Assembly: GCA_902593445.1 (NCBI GenBank)
Contig: CACJIJ010000011.1
Location: 1-43,202 of the forward strand
DNA from: an uncultured Pelagibacteraceae bacterium
GTDB lineage: Bacteria > Pseudomonadota > Alphaproteobacteria > Pelagibacterales > Pelagibacteraceae
Length of the DNA: 43,202 nucleotides
Reading direction: 5' to 3'
The notes under the pieces are model-generated. The model saw nothing but the letters and a program-made list of their open reading frames with translations. It had not been told where the DNA came from and made no database searches. Below are positions 25,737-34,547 of the stretch, piece by piece (within the stretch, counting starts at the first letter, position 1; every line of letters starts with the position of its first letter). Made by a program: the position numbers and the translations under genes.

Positions 25737-27273
25737 TTTTAAGTTTCTTAAATGAAAATATTAAAAAAATATACAATAAAATTATAAATCCAAAAATTTT
25801 ATTTCCAAATTTTGCAAACAGATTGGTCTCTATTTTTCTTGTATCGGTTAAATCAATGTAACCTGATTTATTTATATCAACTTTTTGTTCAATGATTCCA
25901 AGTGGATTGATAATTGCTGTTGTTCCATTATTTGCAGACCTTAGAACATATTTTCCACTTTCTATTGCTCTAAAAATGCTGTGAATAAAATGCTGCTCTG
26001 GACCAATTGATTTACCAAACCAACCATCTTCAGAAATATTTACAATATAATCAAATTCATTATTTGTAAAAATTTTACCCGTATAAATTATTTCATAACA
26101 AATCAGAGGTAAAATTTTCACTGGAAAATTATAATAATTTAGATCAATTAAATCTCTTTCCTCTCCTTTTGAATATGATTGATAATTATTGGTAATTGTC
26201 TTTAAACCAATTACTTTTAACGTTTTTTCAAGAGGTAAAAATTCACCAAAAGGGACAAGATTAATTTTTTTATATGAATTTAATAAATTAAGTTTGTGAT
26301 CAAAAAAAGAGAATGAATTAAAATATTTAACGGTCTGATTTTCATCTTCCTTGCTATTAATTCCAATTGCTAACAAATGATTTTCATTAAACTTTTCTTC
26401 AAATAACCATTTGTATTCTTTTAGTTGATCTTGTGAAATACCTGGAATTATGCCCTCTGGCCAAATAAAAATTGTTTTTTCATTTTTTTCTGGTGAGCTT
26501 ATTTCAATTAATTCCTCAATTGCTAATATTGGATCTATATTGTTATAAAATCTGTCTATATTTATATTTGAACTTACAATTCTTATTTTATAATTTAATT
26601 TTTCAGATTGTTCTTTGTTAAATTTTTCTAAATTTTGATATCCAAAAACATAAAAAGACATAGTCGTTATAAGAAATGCAATACAAACACTAATATCTTT
26701 TTTGTTATCTTTTAAAATAAATAAAGAGGGGCTTGTAAATAGTGAAATACAAAAAAGATTAAAGCTATAAGTTCCAATAATTGATGTAATATTTAAAATT
26801 TCGATTTGATTAGAAAAACTATATGCAATTAAATTCCAAGGAAAACCAGTAAGTATTGATCCTCTTATAAATTCTACTATTCCAAATATTAAAGAAAAAA
26901 GAAAAAATGAACTTAAATTTTTTTTTGGTTTTAAAACAACGAATAAGTAAGAAATAAATGCATAAAATAAAGCTAAGAAACTAGGAACTAAAACTATTGT
27001 AAAAGGAATTAGATAGTTAAAATTTTCATCAAAAGTTAATGATATTGAGATCCAATATAGATTACTCACAAAATAACCAAACCCAAACAACCAACCGTAA
27101 AGAAAAAATATTTTTTTATTTTTATAAAATGTTAATTTTTTAATTAAAAAGATATAAAATAAACTTAAAGTTAAAAAATTTATTATAACATAATTAAAAG
27201 GAGATAAACTCAAAGAGGTAAGTGCTCCTAATATAATTAAAAAAATTAATTCAAGATAAAATTTTATTTTCAA
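25729..27273 (-). CDS. lnt: Apolipoprotein N-acyltransferase
   Basis: Lnt adds the third acyl chain to the N-terminal cysteine of lipoproteins at the inner membrane. The 514-residue protein starts with about six to seven hydrophobic membrane segments (residues 1-200), followed by a periplasmic nitrilase-like domain. The Glu-Lys-Cys catalytic set is visible as [18 protein letters not shown] and [10 protein letters not shown] final hydrophobic helix ([15 protein letters not shown]) closes the protein. It lies between ybeY and metK; the haemolysin-like corC/tlyC gene often found between ybeY and lnt is absent. Substrates in this window include the LptM-type and BON lipoproteins. Confidence 0.96.
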   Translation of the reverse strand: MKIKFYLELIFLIILGALTSLSLSPFNYVIINFLTLSLFYIFLIKKLTFYKNKKIFFLYGWLFGFGYFVSNLYWISISLTFDENFNYLIPFTIVLVPSFLALFYAFISYLFVVLKPKKNLSSFFLFSLIFGIVEFIRGSILTGFPWNLIAYSFSNQIEILNITSIIGTYSFNLFCISLFTSPSLFILKDNKKDISVCIAFLITTMSFYVFGYQNLEKFNKEQSEKLNYKIRIVSSNINIDRFYNNIDPILAIEELIEISSPEKNEKTIFIWPEGIIPGISQDQLKEYKWLFEEKFNENHLLAIGINSKEDENQTVKYFNSFSFFDHKLNLLNSYKKINLVPFGEFLPLEKTLKVIGLKTITNNYQSYSKGEERDLIDLNYYNFPVKILPLICYEIIYTGKIFTNNEFDYIVNISEDGWFGKSIGPEQHFIHSIFRAIESGKYVLRSANNGTTAIINPLGIIEQKVDINKSGYIDLTDTRKIETNLFAKFGNKIFGFIILLYIFLIFSFKKLKNE

Positions 27274-27274
27274 T

Positions 27275-27736
27275 TTAATTTATTTTTGATTTTACTGATT
27301 TTAATAAAAGATTTTCTTCTCTTAACATTTTAAAATAATCTTTGTTTTTTTTGTGATCAAAACCTAAAAGATGAAGAAAACCATGTATGAATATTTTAGT
27401 TACCTTTTCCTTAAAAGATTTTAAATCTTGTGATCTTGGTTTATCTAGATAATCATAACTAATAATTATATCTCCCAAATAAGTGTTTTTTGAAATCTTT
27501 ATTTTTTTATCAAGTGGAAAAGATAAAATATCAGTGGATTTATTTTTCTTTCTAAATACCTTATTTAATTTTTTAATATTCTTATTATTTGAAAGTAATA
27601 CCGTAAAAGTTATTTTTTTGTTCAAAAATTTATATTTTTTTGGAAAAGCTTTACATATTTTTTTAAAAAAAATATCTTTGTTTTTAAGCCTTTTAGACCA
27701 AGCCTTCTCCTCGGAGAAGACATTAACATTAATCAT
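27275..27736 (-). CDS. ybeY: Endoribonuclease YbeY
   Basis: YbeY is a zinc-dependent endoribonuclease required for 16S rRNA 3'-end maturation and ribosome quality control. The 153-residue product carries the metal-binding HGFLHLLGFDH motif and the preceding GDIIISYD strand. It overlaps phoH by 8 bases at its start and has a single base before the lnt start at its end. The first codons contain a 7-base-pair hairpin, CTTCTCC/GGAGAAG, at 27704-27719. Confidence 0.95.
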   Translation of the reverse strand: MINVNVFSEEKAWSKRLKNKDIFFKKICKAFPKKYKFLNKKITFTVLLSNNKNIKKLNKVFRKKNKSTDILSFPLDKKIKISKNTYLGDIIISYDYLDKPRSQDLKSFKEKVTKIFIHGFLHLLGFDHKKNKDYFKMLREENLLLKSVKSKIN

Positions 27737-28724
27737 TATTTGAGTATGCTTTAACTATTTTGGAGACAAGTGGATGTCTAACTACATCTGAGTGATCAAA
27801 ATCAACGATCGATATTTCCTTTAAATGTCCTAGCAATTCTTTTGATCGGACTAACCCTGACATGCTTTTATTTGGTAAATCAATTTGAGATGGATCTCCA
27901 TTAACAACTATTTTTGAATTTTCTCCAATACGAGTTAAGAACATTTTGATTTGAGTATCTGTCGCATTTTGTGCCTCATCCAAAATTGCGAAAGAATTTT
28001 TAAGAGTTCTACCTCTCATAAAAGCTAATGGTGCGATTTCTATATCTCCAATCTCAATCATTCTCTGTATTTTTTCAAAATCAAAAAGGTCATATAAAGA
28101 ATCATATAAAGGTCTAAGATAAGGATCTACTTTTTCCTTCATATCACCAGGTAAAAATCCTAAACGTTCGCCAGCTTCTACTGCTGGTCTAGAAAGAATT
28201 ATCCTCTCAATCTTCTTTTCTAAAAGCATTGTTAAACCTACAGCTACTGCTAAAAAAGTTTTCCCGGTACCTGCGGGTCCTGCTGAAATAATAATGTCAC
28301 TTTCCCTTAAAGCTCTGACATAACTTTTTTGTTTTTCAGATCTTGGGATGATAGATTTTTTTGGAGTTTTAATAATATCTGTAACATTATTATTTTTTAC
28401 TTTTTCATTAATCATAAATTTATCAACTGATGAGAGTATATCTTTATTTTCTATACTTCCATTATTAATAAATTGATTAGCTAAGAACTGAATGGCATTT
28501 TTAATTTTTTCATTCGTTTCAGGTGTTGATTTAATTAAAATTGAATTTCCTCTAGAATATAAACTGCAATTTGTGATTTTTTCCAATTCTTGTAAATTTT
28601 TGTTAAACTCTCCAACAACTCCCATTAACAAATTATTATCATGAAATATCACACTTAAAGAATTGTTGTCAGAATAAACAAATTTTAAAGATTGATCGAT
28701 TTTTTTTTTACTTATCCCGCTCAA
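27729..28724 (-). CDS. phoH: PhoH-family ATPase (YbeZ)
   Basis: PhoH/YbeZ proteins are ATPases that work with YbeY in RNA metabolism. The 331-residue protein has an N-terminal KH-like region with low conservation (1-115) and the PhoH domain with GPAGTGKTFLAVAVGL (Walker A), RPAVEAGERLGFLPG and AILDEAQNAT (Walker B). It begins 3 bases after miaB and overlaps ybeY by 8 bases, in the usual miaB-phoH-ybeY cluster. Confidence 0.95.
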   Translation of the reverse strand: MSGISKKKIDQSLKFVYSDNNSLSVIFHDNNLLMGVVGEFNKNLQELEKITNCSLYSRGNSILIKSTPETNEKIKNAIQFLANQFINNGSIENKDILSSVDKFMINEKVKNNNVTDIIKTPKKSIIPRSEKQKSYVRALRESDIIISAGPAGTGKTFLAVAVGLTMLLEKKIERIILSRPAVEAGERLGFLPGDMKEKVDPYLRPLYDSLYDLFDFEKIQRMIEIGDIEIAPLAFMRGRTLKNSFAILDEAQNATDTQIKMFLTRIGENSKIVVNGDPSQIDLPNKSMSGLVRSKELLGHLKEISIVDFDHSDVVRHPLVSKIVKAYSNND

Positions 28725-28727
28725 ATT

Positions 28728-30059
28728 TTACGCAACTTTCTGATTTGAGTTAGTTACAATTTCACCAAATAAAGAATTTCTGTTACTGTCTTTAATTCTT
28801 ACTTTCACAATTTTTCCAATGTCACTACTTTTACCATTAAAAATTACAGATGTCATATGCTCAGATCTTCCAAAAGTTTTGCTTTGATCATCAGTTAGAT
28901 TTTCAACCAAAACATCTACAACTTTATCCTCCAATGATTTGTTTAATTGAATTTGATTTTCAAATAAAATATTTTGAATTTTTTGTAATCTTTCAATTGA
29001 GATTTTTTTTTCAACTAAGTCTAAATTCTCAGCCACTGTTCCGGGTCTCGGGCTAAAAATAAAAGAATAAGAGTTAATAAATTTAACTCTTTCAATTAAG
29101 TTTAAAGTATCTTTAAAATCCTGATCTTCTTCTCCAGGATAAGATATTATAAAATCACTTGAAAATTCTATTTTTGGATTGATTTCTTTTAATTTATCAA
29201 AAGTACTTAAATATTCCTCTATAGTATGTTTTCTATTCATTGACTCTAAAATTTTATTAGATCCGCTTTGAACAGGTAAATGTACCAGTGGCATTAACTT
29301 TTTAGAAGTTTTATATACTTCAATCAAATCCTCTGTCATGTCCTTTGGATGAGATGTTGTATATCTAACTCTTTTTACATCATGTAATTTTTCAATATTC
29401 AATATTAAATCTGATAACCTATATCCTTCATTATCATAAGCATTCACATTTTGACCAAGTAAAATTATTTCTTTAGCTCCACTATCAACTAAATATTTTG
29501 CTTCATCTAAAATTTGTTTAAATGGTCTGGAATATTCTGGTCCTCTTGTATATGGGACTACACAAAAATGACAAAATTTATCACATCCTTCTTGAATCGT
29601 TAAGAAAGATGAAACTTTTCCAGCCTCGTTTTTTATTTTGCTCAGATAGTTAAATTTAGAAACTGCATCGAATTCTGTCTCCTCAATCTTTTTCTTTTTT
29701 TTTTCAGTATAATTTAAAATTGTATCGTTAATTTTGTGATAAGCTTGAGGACCAATTACTAAATCAATATAAGGTTCTCTTTTAAGCATCTCTTGATTTT
29801 CTGCTTGTGCTACGCACCCAGCAATAATTACTAATGGTTTTTTTTTAGATCTGAAAATTTTTTTTACTCTACCTATTTCTGAATAAACCTTTTCTTTAGC
29901 TTTATCTCTGATATGACATGTATTTAAGAGATAACAGTTAGCTTCTTCATATTTTTCTGTTTTTTCATAACCAATTTTTTTAACTGAGTCAAATATTCTA
30001 TTTGAATCATACTCATTCATTTGACATCCAAAAGTTTTGATAAAGATTTTTTGATTCAT
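28728..30059 (-). CDS. miaB: tRNA-2-methylthio-N6-dimethylallyladenosine synthase MiaB
   Basis: MiaB is a radical SAM enzyme that adds the methylthio group to A37 of tRNAs reading UNN codons. The 443-residue product has the N-terminal MTTase domain (KTFGCQMNEYDSNRI, with further cysteines in NTCHIR and IAGCVAQ), the radical SAM CxxxCxxC in EGCDKFCHFCVVPYTRG, and a C-terminal TRAM domain. The frame is open nine codons further up, inside fur; I chose 30059 because it starts two bases after the fur stop and begins MNQKIFIKTFGC. Confidence 0.97.
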   Translation of the reverse strand: MNQKIFIKTFGCQMNEYDSNRIFDSVKKIGYEKTEKYEEANCYLLNTCHIRDKAKEKVYSEIGRVKKIFRSKKKPLVIIAGCVAQAENQEMLKREPYIDLVIGPQAYHKINDTILNYTEKKKKKIEETEFDAVSKFNYLSKIKNEAGKVSSFLTIQEGCDKFCHFCVVPYTRGPEYSRPFKQILDEAKYLVDSGAKEIILLGQNVNAYDNEGYRLSDLILNIEKLHDVKRVRYTTSHPKDMTEDLIEVYKTSKKLMPLVHLPVQSGSNKILESMNRKHTIEEYLSTFDKLKEINPKIEFSSDFIISYPGEEDQDFKDTLNLIERVKFINSYSFIFSPRPGTVAENLDLVEKKISIERLQKIQNILFENQIQLNKSLEDKVVDVLVENLTDDQSKTFGRSEHMTSVIFNGKSSDIGKIVKVRIKDSNRNSLFGEIVTNSNQKVA

Positions 30060-30060
30060 A

Positions 30061-30474
30061 TTATTGGGATTTTTTCTTAACCCCATATAATTCTAATTTA
30101 TGATCTACTAATGTATATCCATATTTTTCTGCAACTTTTTTTTGAAGTTTTTCAATTTCTTCATCTACAAATTCTATAATCTCACCAGTTTTTACGTCTA
30201 TTAAATGATCATGATGACCTTCATTCAGTTCTTCATATCTAGCTTTTCCACCTTTAAACTCATGCTTTGTTAATATTCCCGACTCTTCAAATAATTTTAC
30301 TGTTCTATAAACAGTTGCAATACTTATTTTGGGATCAATTTTAGAAACCCTATTATAAAGCTCATCTACATCCGGGTGATCGGTAGACTCTGACATTACT
30401 TGTGCAATTACTCTTCTTTGATCGGTTAACTTTACTCCTTTAGATAAACATTTTTGTTCAATTGTTTCTGACAT
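30061..30474 (-). CDS. fur: Fur-family regulator (Fur/Mur type)
   Basis: The 137-residue protein is a second Fur-family regulator, distinct from Irr. It has the winged-helix segment LTDQRRVIAQVM, recognition helix KISIATVYRTVKLFEESGIL, and the metal-site block HHDHLIDVKTGEIIEFVDEEIE. In alphaproteobacteria the copy next to miaB is often a manganese-responsive Mur, so the sensed metal is uncertain. No C-terminal CxxC zinc site is present. It lies between tsaB and miaB; rimI, which commonly follows tsaB, is missing. Confidence 0.92.
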   Translation of the reverse strand: MSETIEQKCLSKGVKLTDQRRVIAQVMSESTDHPDVDELYNRVSKIDPKISIATVYRTVKLFEESGILTKHEFKGGKARYEELNEGHHDHLIDVKTGEIIEFVDEEIEKLQKKVAEKYGYTLVDHKLELYGVKKKSQ

Positions 30475-30483
30475 TGAATAATT

Positions 30484-30870
30484 TTAACTTAAATAAATGG
30501 GATTAATCAAATTTTTTTTAATGTTAAATTTATCACACAAATCAGGGATATTTTCGTATTTTATATCCATTTCACCTTTAAAATCCTTAAAACTGTAACA
30601 ATAATAATCAATATTATTAGTTAAATTGAATGCTTTTACTATAGAGAAAGAATTTCTAATTCCAGCAAAGCTACCGGGACCCCTATTTAAATAAATTCTA
30701 TTAATATCTTTTAAATTTAATTTATGTGATTTTAAGAAATCATTAATAATTAAAGTTAATTTTTCGTAATTTATTTTAGTATTCTCTTTAGTAATATTAT
30801 AAATATCATTATTAGTAATGATCATTAAAAAAATTTTTTCACTGGCTACATCAATTATTAGTTTATTCAT
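30484..30870 (-). CDS. tsaB: TsaB-like tRNA threonylcarbamoyladenosine protein, shortened
   Basis: TsaB is the inactive ASKHA-fold partner of TsaD in making t6A at position 37 of ANN-decoding tRNAs. Here only 128 residues are encoded, about half of the usual 230. The N-terminal strand KLIIDVASEKIFLMII and the signature RGPGSFAGIRNSFSIVKAF (normally GPGSFTGLR) are kept. The normal phosphate-loop DTS is changed to DVAS, and most of the second lobe is missing. The frame continues upstream to 30921, but the fold begins at the ATG at 30870. The start region overlaps the divergent deacetylase gene by 53 bases. Context next to nifU-like and fur/miaB supports TsaB. Confidence 0.82.
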   Translation of the reverse strand: MNKLIIDVASEKIFLMIITNNDIYNITKENTKINYEKLTLIINDFLKSHKLNLKDINRIYLNRGPGSFAGIRNSFSIVKAFNLTNNIDYYCYSFKDFKGEMDIKYENIPDLCDKFNIKKNLINPIYLS

Positions 30871-31879
30871 AATTATTTTATTTTCTAATTTTAGTTCTAA
30901 ATCAGATGAAAATAATATCAAATACTATTCTAAAGATGAGGGAATTTTGTCAATAATGTATCACCGTTTTAATGAAAATAAGTATCCTTCGACCAATATC
31001 AAAATGGATATATTCGAGAAACATATAGAAATTATTGAAAACTCAAATTTCAGTTTTCTTAATCCAAATAATTTCGAAAAACAATTTAACATTCCAAAAT
31101 CAAAAAAAGAAATTCTAATAACTATAGATGATGCTTTTGAATCTTTTTTTACTGAAGCATGGCCTTATCTAAAAGAGAATAAAATTCCATTTATTTTATT
31201 TGTTTCTACTGAACCAGTAGGGAAAAATGGTTATATGACTTGGGAACAAATTAGAGAAGTTGAAAGTAATGATTTTGTATATATTGGGCATCATTCTCAT
31301 ACTCATGAATATCTTATCGATGTAAATAATGAAGCTTTTATTTTAGATATAGAAACAGCAAATAAGATTTTTTTGAAAGAGCTTGGCTATATTCCTAGTC
31401 TATTCTCATACCCTTTTGGTGAGTACTCTAAATTTATGAAAGACTATATATCTAAAAATTTTAAATATGCATTTGGTCAACATTCTGGTGTGATTGATTT
31501 AAATAAAGATAAATTCGAACTTCCCAGATTTCCTATTAATGAAAAATATGGTGAATTAAAAAGATTTAAATCAATAATAAATTATTTTCCATTAGAATAT
31601 AAAAAAATACTTCCTGAAGAAAAACAACTATTCAAAAACACAAATCCTCCAAATTTTAGAGTTGAATTTTTTAAGGAACAAAAAAATTTATCTAATATTA
31701 ATTGTTACTCTAATGAAGGAGACGTTTGGGAAAAATCTAAAACAAGCTTTGTCAATAACTTTCTATCAATTGAATTTAGAGAACCTTTCAAACCAAGAAG
31801 AGGAAGAATTAATTGTTCTCTTAACGATAACGGTAAATGGAGATGGTTTGGTATTCAATTCCCTATAAAAGAAAATTAA
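30818..31879 (+). CDS. Secreted polysaccharide deacetylase family protein
   Basis: The 353-residue protein begins MIIKKIF followed by a long hydrophobic stretch (to about residue 27), a signal peptide or N-terminal anchor. The deacetylase fold shows IMYHRF, the catalytic TIDDAFESF (the DD metal/base motif), GHHSHTHEYL (H-x3-H metal ligands) and SYPFGEYS. It probably removes acyl groups from an envelope or extracellular glycan; the substrate is unknown. The C-terminal 100 residues form an extra domain that I do not recognise. The signal peptide supports the ATG at 30818, which lies inside the divergent tsaB. The 3' end overlaps the next gene by 4 bases. Confidence 0.85.
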   Translation: MIIKKIFSLATSIISLFIIILFSNFSSKSDENNIKYYSKDEGILSIMYHRFNENKYPSTNIKMDIFEKHIEIIENSNFSFLNPNNFEKQFNIPKSKKEILITIDDAFESFFTEAWPYLKENKIPFILFVSTEPVGKNGYMTWEQIREVESNDFVYIGHHSHTHEYLIDVNNEAFILDIETANKIFLKELGYIPSLFSYPFGEYSKFMKDYISKNFKYAFGQHSGVIDLNKDKFELPRFPINEKYGELKRFKSIINYFPLEYKKILPEEKQLFKNTNPPNFRVEFFKEQKNLSNINCYSNEGDVWEKSKTSFVNNFLSIEFREPFKPRRGRINCSLNDNGKWRWFGIQFPIKEN

Positions 31880-32940
31880 ATTAAGCTTTCTAAATCTTTA
31901 CTTGAAGGCAACAGTCTAGCCTCATCAAAATCTTTTAAGTTATTCTGTTCAATAATTTTTTGTAAAACAACTATATATTGACTTCCTGTTTCTGCATATT
32001 TATCTAAATGTTTGGATAGAATTAAACTATCTAAAGGTTTGTTTTGATTTCTTAGTTCTGTTCTTGCTTTTCTCAAATTTTTATATGTTGAGTGGGTATT
32101 TAAATTTCTTAAATATGCTCTTACTGATAGCTGTAAGCTATTAAATTTCATAACTTTATGATCTTTACCTTTATCAGCATTTTTAGGTTTTAATCCTTCC
32201 CCAGACCAAGTCCATTGTCCAAATAAAGCATTTCCCTTTAAAGCAAATCTTGAAGTGCCCCACCCGGTCTCTTTAGCGGCCTGGGCTATTGCTAATGAAA
32301 CTGGTATTTCATCCATTCTTACTTTTAAACTGGATAAATCGTTTTTTCTAACACCATATTGCTTATATTTTTTTTCTAACCATTTTTTTTCAATATCAGT
32401 ATTGCTATTCTTATTTAGAATTGTGAATAACCTTTTTCTATCTACTCTAATTTTATTGTTTTCCTTAACTATTAAAGGAAGAACAATTTTTATAAACATA
32501 TCTTTTCTTTTTTTAGTGTTTCCAATATTTTTAATTTCATTTGGTAGAAGACCAATATCTATTGGTTTAACCAATTTTGTATCTCTTACATTTTTTAAAT
32601 TATAATTTATCTCTTTAAACAAAGAGTCAATCTCAGATGTTGTATATCTTACTAAATTAATTTCAGAATTATTCTCCTCTAAAATATCATATAATAAGTC
32701 TCTCTCATCGGTATCTACTGCTACTTCTTCCTCAATTAATTTATCTTTGTTCAGAGTATTATTTAAAATATTTTTTGAATTATTTGTAAATTCTTTGTTG
32801 TTGAAGTTTTTATCAGTGAATTTAATAATTATGGGTGTCACATAAAAGAATGAAATTACGATAAAAGAACTTAAGAAAAACCGTGAAACTATATTGAAGC
32901 TTTTATTTTTCAAAAAACCAGATTTATTTAATCTACTCAT
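31876..32940 (-). CDS. Bax-like glucosaminidase-domain protein
   Basis: The 354-residue protein has one N-terminal membrane helix (about residues 19-40), a low-complexity linker rich in Asn and Lys, and a C-terminal Bax-type peptidoglycan hydrolase domain. This contains PVSLAIAQAAKETGWGTSRF (with the likely catalytic glutamate) and GNALFGQWTW. It should act on the peptidoglycan glycan strand in the periplasm. Pairing with the convergent deacetylase and the nearby murJ suggests envelope remodelling, but the convergent layout does not imply co-expression. Bond specificity is not certain. Confidence 0.87.
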   Translation of the reverse strand: MSRLNKSGFLKNKSFNIVSRFFLSSFIVISFFYVTPIIIKFTDKNFNNKEFTNNSKNILNNTLNKDKLIEEEVAVDTDERDLLYDILEENNSEINLVRYTTSEIDSLFKEINYNLKNVRDTKLVKPIDIGLLPNEIKNIGNTKKRKDMFIKIVLPLIVKENNKIRVDRKRLFTILNKNSNTDIEKKWLEKKYKQYGVRKNDLSSLKVRMDEIPVSLAIAQAAKETGWGTSRFALKGNALFGQWTWSGEGLKPKNADKGKDHKVMKFNSLQLSVRAYLRNLNTHSTYKNLRKARTELRNQNKPLDSLILSKHLDKYAETGSQYIVVLQKIIEQNNLKDFDEARLLPSSKDLESLI

Positions 32941-32946
32941 AAATTA

Positions 32947-33489
32947 TTATTGTATAGCTACAACCTCTTTTACCTCTGGTAAATAATGGCATAAAAGATT
33001 TTGAACACCTTGTTTTAAAGTCATAGTCGAACTAGGACAACCAGAACAACTTCCTTGTAATTGAACTTTTACAACTCCATCTTTAAATTCTTTAAATTTT
33101 ATATCTCCTCCATCTTTAGCAACTGCCGGTCTAATTTTTTCTTCTAAAATTTTTACTATTTTTGATTCTATTTCACTTAAATCCAAATCTTCTTCTTTTA
33201 TATTTTCGTCAATCACAAACTCTTTACCGTCCGCGTAAAAATCATTTATTAAGGAGATTACGATATGTTTTATTTCATCCCAATTAATATTATCGTTCTT
33301 ATTTACTGATATAAAATCTTGGCCTAAAAAAATGCCCTCGACACCATTTATAGATAATATATTTCTTACTAATTCATTTTGAATTTCCTCTTTATTTGTA
33401 ATTTCATAAGGACCGCTATTCGATACTTTCTTCCCAGGAAGAAATTTTAAAGAGTTAGGGTTTGGTGTTACTTCTGTTTGGACGAACAT
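32947..33489 (-). CDS. NifU-like Fe-S scaffold/carrier protein (Nfu)
   Basis: The 180-residue protein joins an Nfu N-terminal domain (MFVQTEVTPNPNSLKFLPG) to a C-terminal NifU domain with the cluster-binding CxxC in GSCSGCPSSTMTLKQGV and the preceding VAKDGGDIKF. Such proteins carry [4Fe-4S] clusters to target enzymes; MiaB, encoded nearby, is a typical client. It lies between trpS and the Bax-like gene. This position next to the tsaB-fur-miaB block is alphaproteobacterial, although here the Bax-like and deacetylase genes come between. Confidence 0.95.
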   Translation of the reverse strand: MFVQTEVTPNPNSLKFLPGKKVSNSGPYEITNKEEIQNELVRNILSINGVEGIFLGQDFISVNKNDNINWDEIKHIVISLINDFYADGKEFVIDENIKEEDLDLSEIESKIVKILEEKIRPAVAKDGGDIKFKEFKDGVVKVQLQGSCSGCPSSTMTLKQGVQNLLCHYLPEVKEVVAIQ

Positions 33490-33541
33490 AATTTATATAT
33501 AGTTAATATTTTAAAAATTAAAACTTGATAATAAATTTTTT

Positions 33542-34543
33542 TTAAAAACCCACTATTTCTTTAATTCTTTCAATCTTTTTTGATGCAATTAAATTAGCTT
33601 TTTCAACTCCATCTAGAAGAATTTCATCCAAATAACTTTTATCTCCTAAAAGTTTTTTTATCTCATTTGAGATAGGTTCAATGTTGTTCACAAGTTCTTC
33701 TGCTAATTTTTCTTTAAATTCTGAAAAATTTTTACCTGCAAAATTTTTAACTGAATTTTCTAATGTAGAATTAGTCAAGCTTGAATAAATTCCTAAAAGG
33801 TTCTTTGCTTCTAACCTTTCCTCAAGATCACTTATATATTGTGGCATAGGTAAGGGATCGGTTTTTGCTTTTTTAATTTTATTAATTATTTGGTCTTTAT
33901 CATCTGTTAAATTTATTCTACTTAAATCTGATAACTCTGATTTACTCATTTTTTTGGAACCATCTTTTAAACTCATTATTCTTGAAAACTCTTTTTGAAT
34001 TAAAGGTTCGGGAACTTGAAGAAAATTTTCTACTTCAAAATCATTATTAAATTTTTGAGCTATATCTCTACATAACTCCAAATGTTGCTTTTGATCATCA
34101 CCTACTGGAACATGCGTAGCATCATATAAAAGAATATCAGCCGCCATTAAAACTGGATAAGAGTATAATCCAATACTAGCTTTCTCTTTGTCTTTACCGG
34201 CTTTCTCCTTAAATTGGGTCATTCTATTTAACCAACCCATTCTAGCCACACAACTTAGTATCCAAGCTCCTTCGGCATGAGCAGCCACGCTTGATTGATT
34301 AAAAATTATACTTTTTCTTGGATCTATTCCACTTGCTATAAAAGTTGCAACAGTTTCTCTTATGTTGTTTTTAAGCTCTTTTGGATCCTGTTTAACGGTA
34401 ATAGCATGTAAATCAACCACGCAAAAAATACATTCATTATCAGTATCATTATTTAGGTCTACGAAGTTTTTTATAGCCCCTAAATAATTTCCTAAATGAA
34501 GATTACCTGTAGGTTGAACACCAGAAAATATTTTTTTGCTCAT
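33542..34543 (-). CDS. trpS: Tryptophanyl-tRNA synthetase
   Basis: TrpS charges tRNA-Trp. The 333-residue class I enzyme has the HIGH-type motif in [16 protein letters not shown], the [18 protein letters not shown] substrate segment and KMSKS exactly ([10 protein letters not shown]). It follows murJ with 4 bases between and is probably co-transcribed with it. 52 bases separate it from the nifU-like start. Confidence 0.98.
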   Translation of the reverse strand: MSKKIFSGVQPTGNLHLGNYLGAIKNFVDLNNDTDNECIFCVVDLHAITVKQDPKELKNNIRETVATFIASGIDPRKSIIFNQSSVAAHAEGAWILSCVARMGWLNRMTQFKEKAGKDKEKASIGLYSYPVLMAADILLYDATHVPVGDDQKQHLELCRDIAQKFNNDFEVENFLQVPEPLIQKEFSRIMSLKDGSKKMSKSELSDLSRINLTDDKDQIINKIKKAKTDPLPMPQYISDLEERLEAKNLLGIYSSLTNSTLENSVKNFAGKNFSEFKEKLAEELVNNIEPISNEIKKLLGDKSYLDEILLDGVEKANLIASKKIERIKEIVGF

Positions 34544-34547
34544 AAAA

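Noticed and set aside
25729-25740. A SAM riboswitch ahead of metK
   Set aside because: metK begins inside lnt with an 8-base overlap, leaving no leader for a riboswitch.
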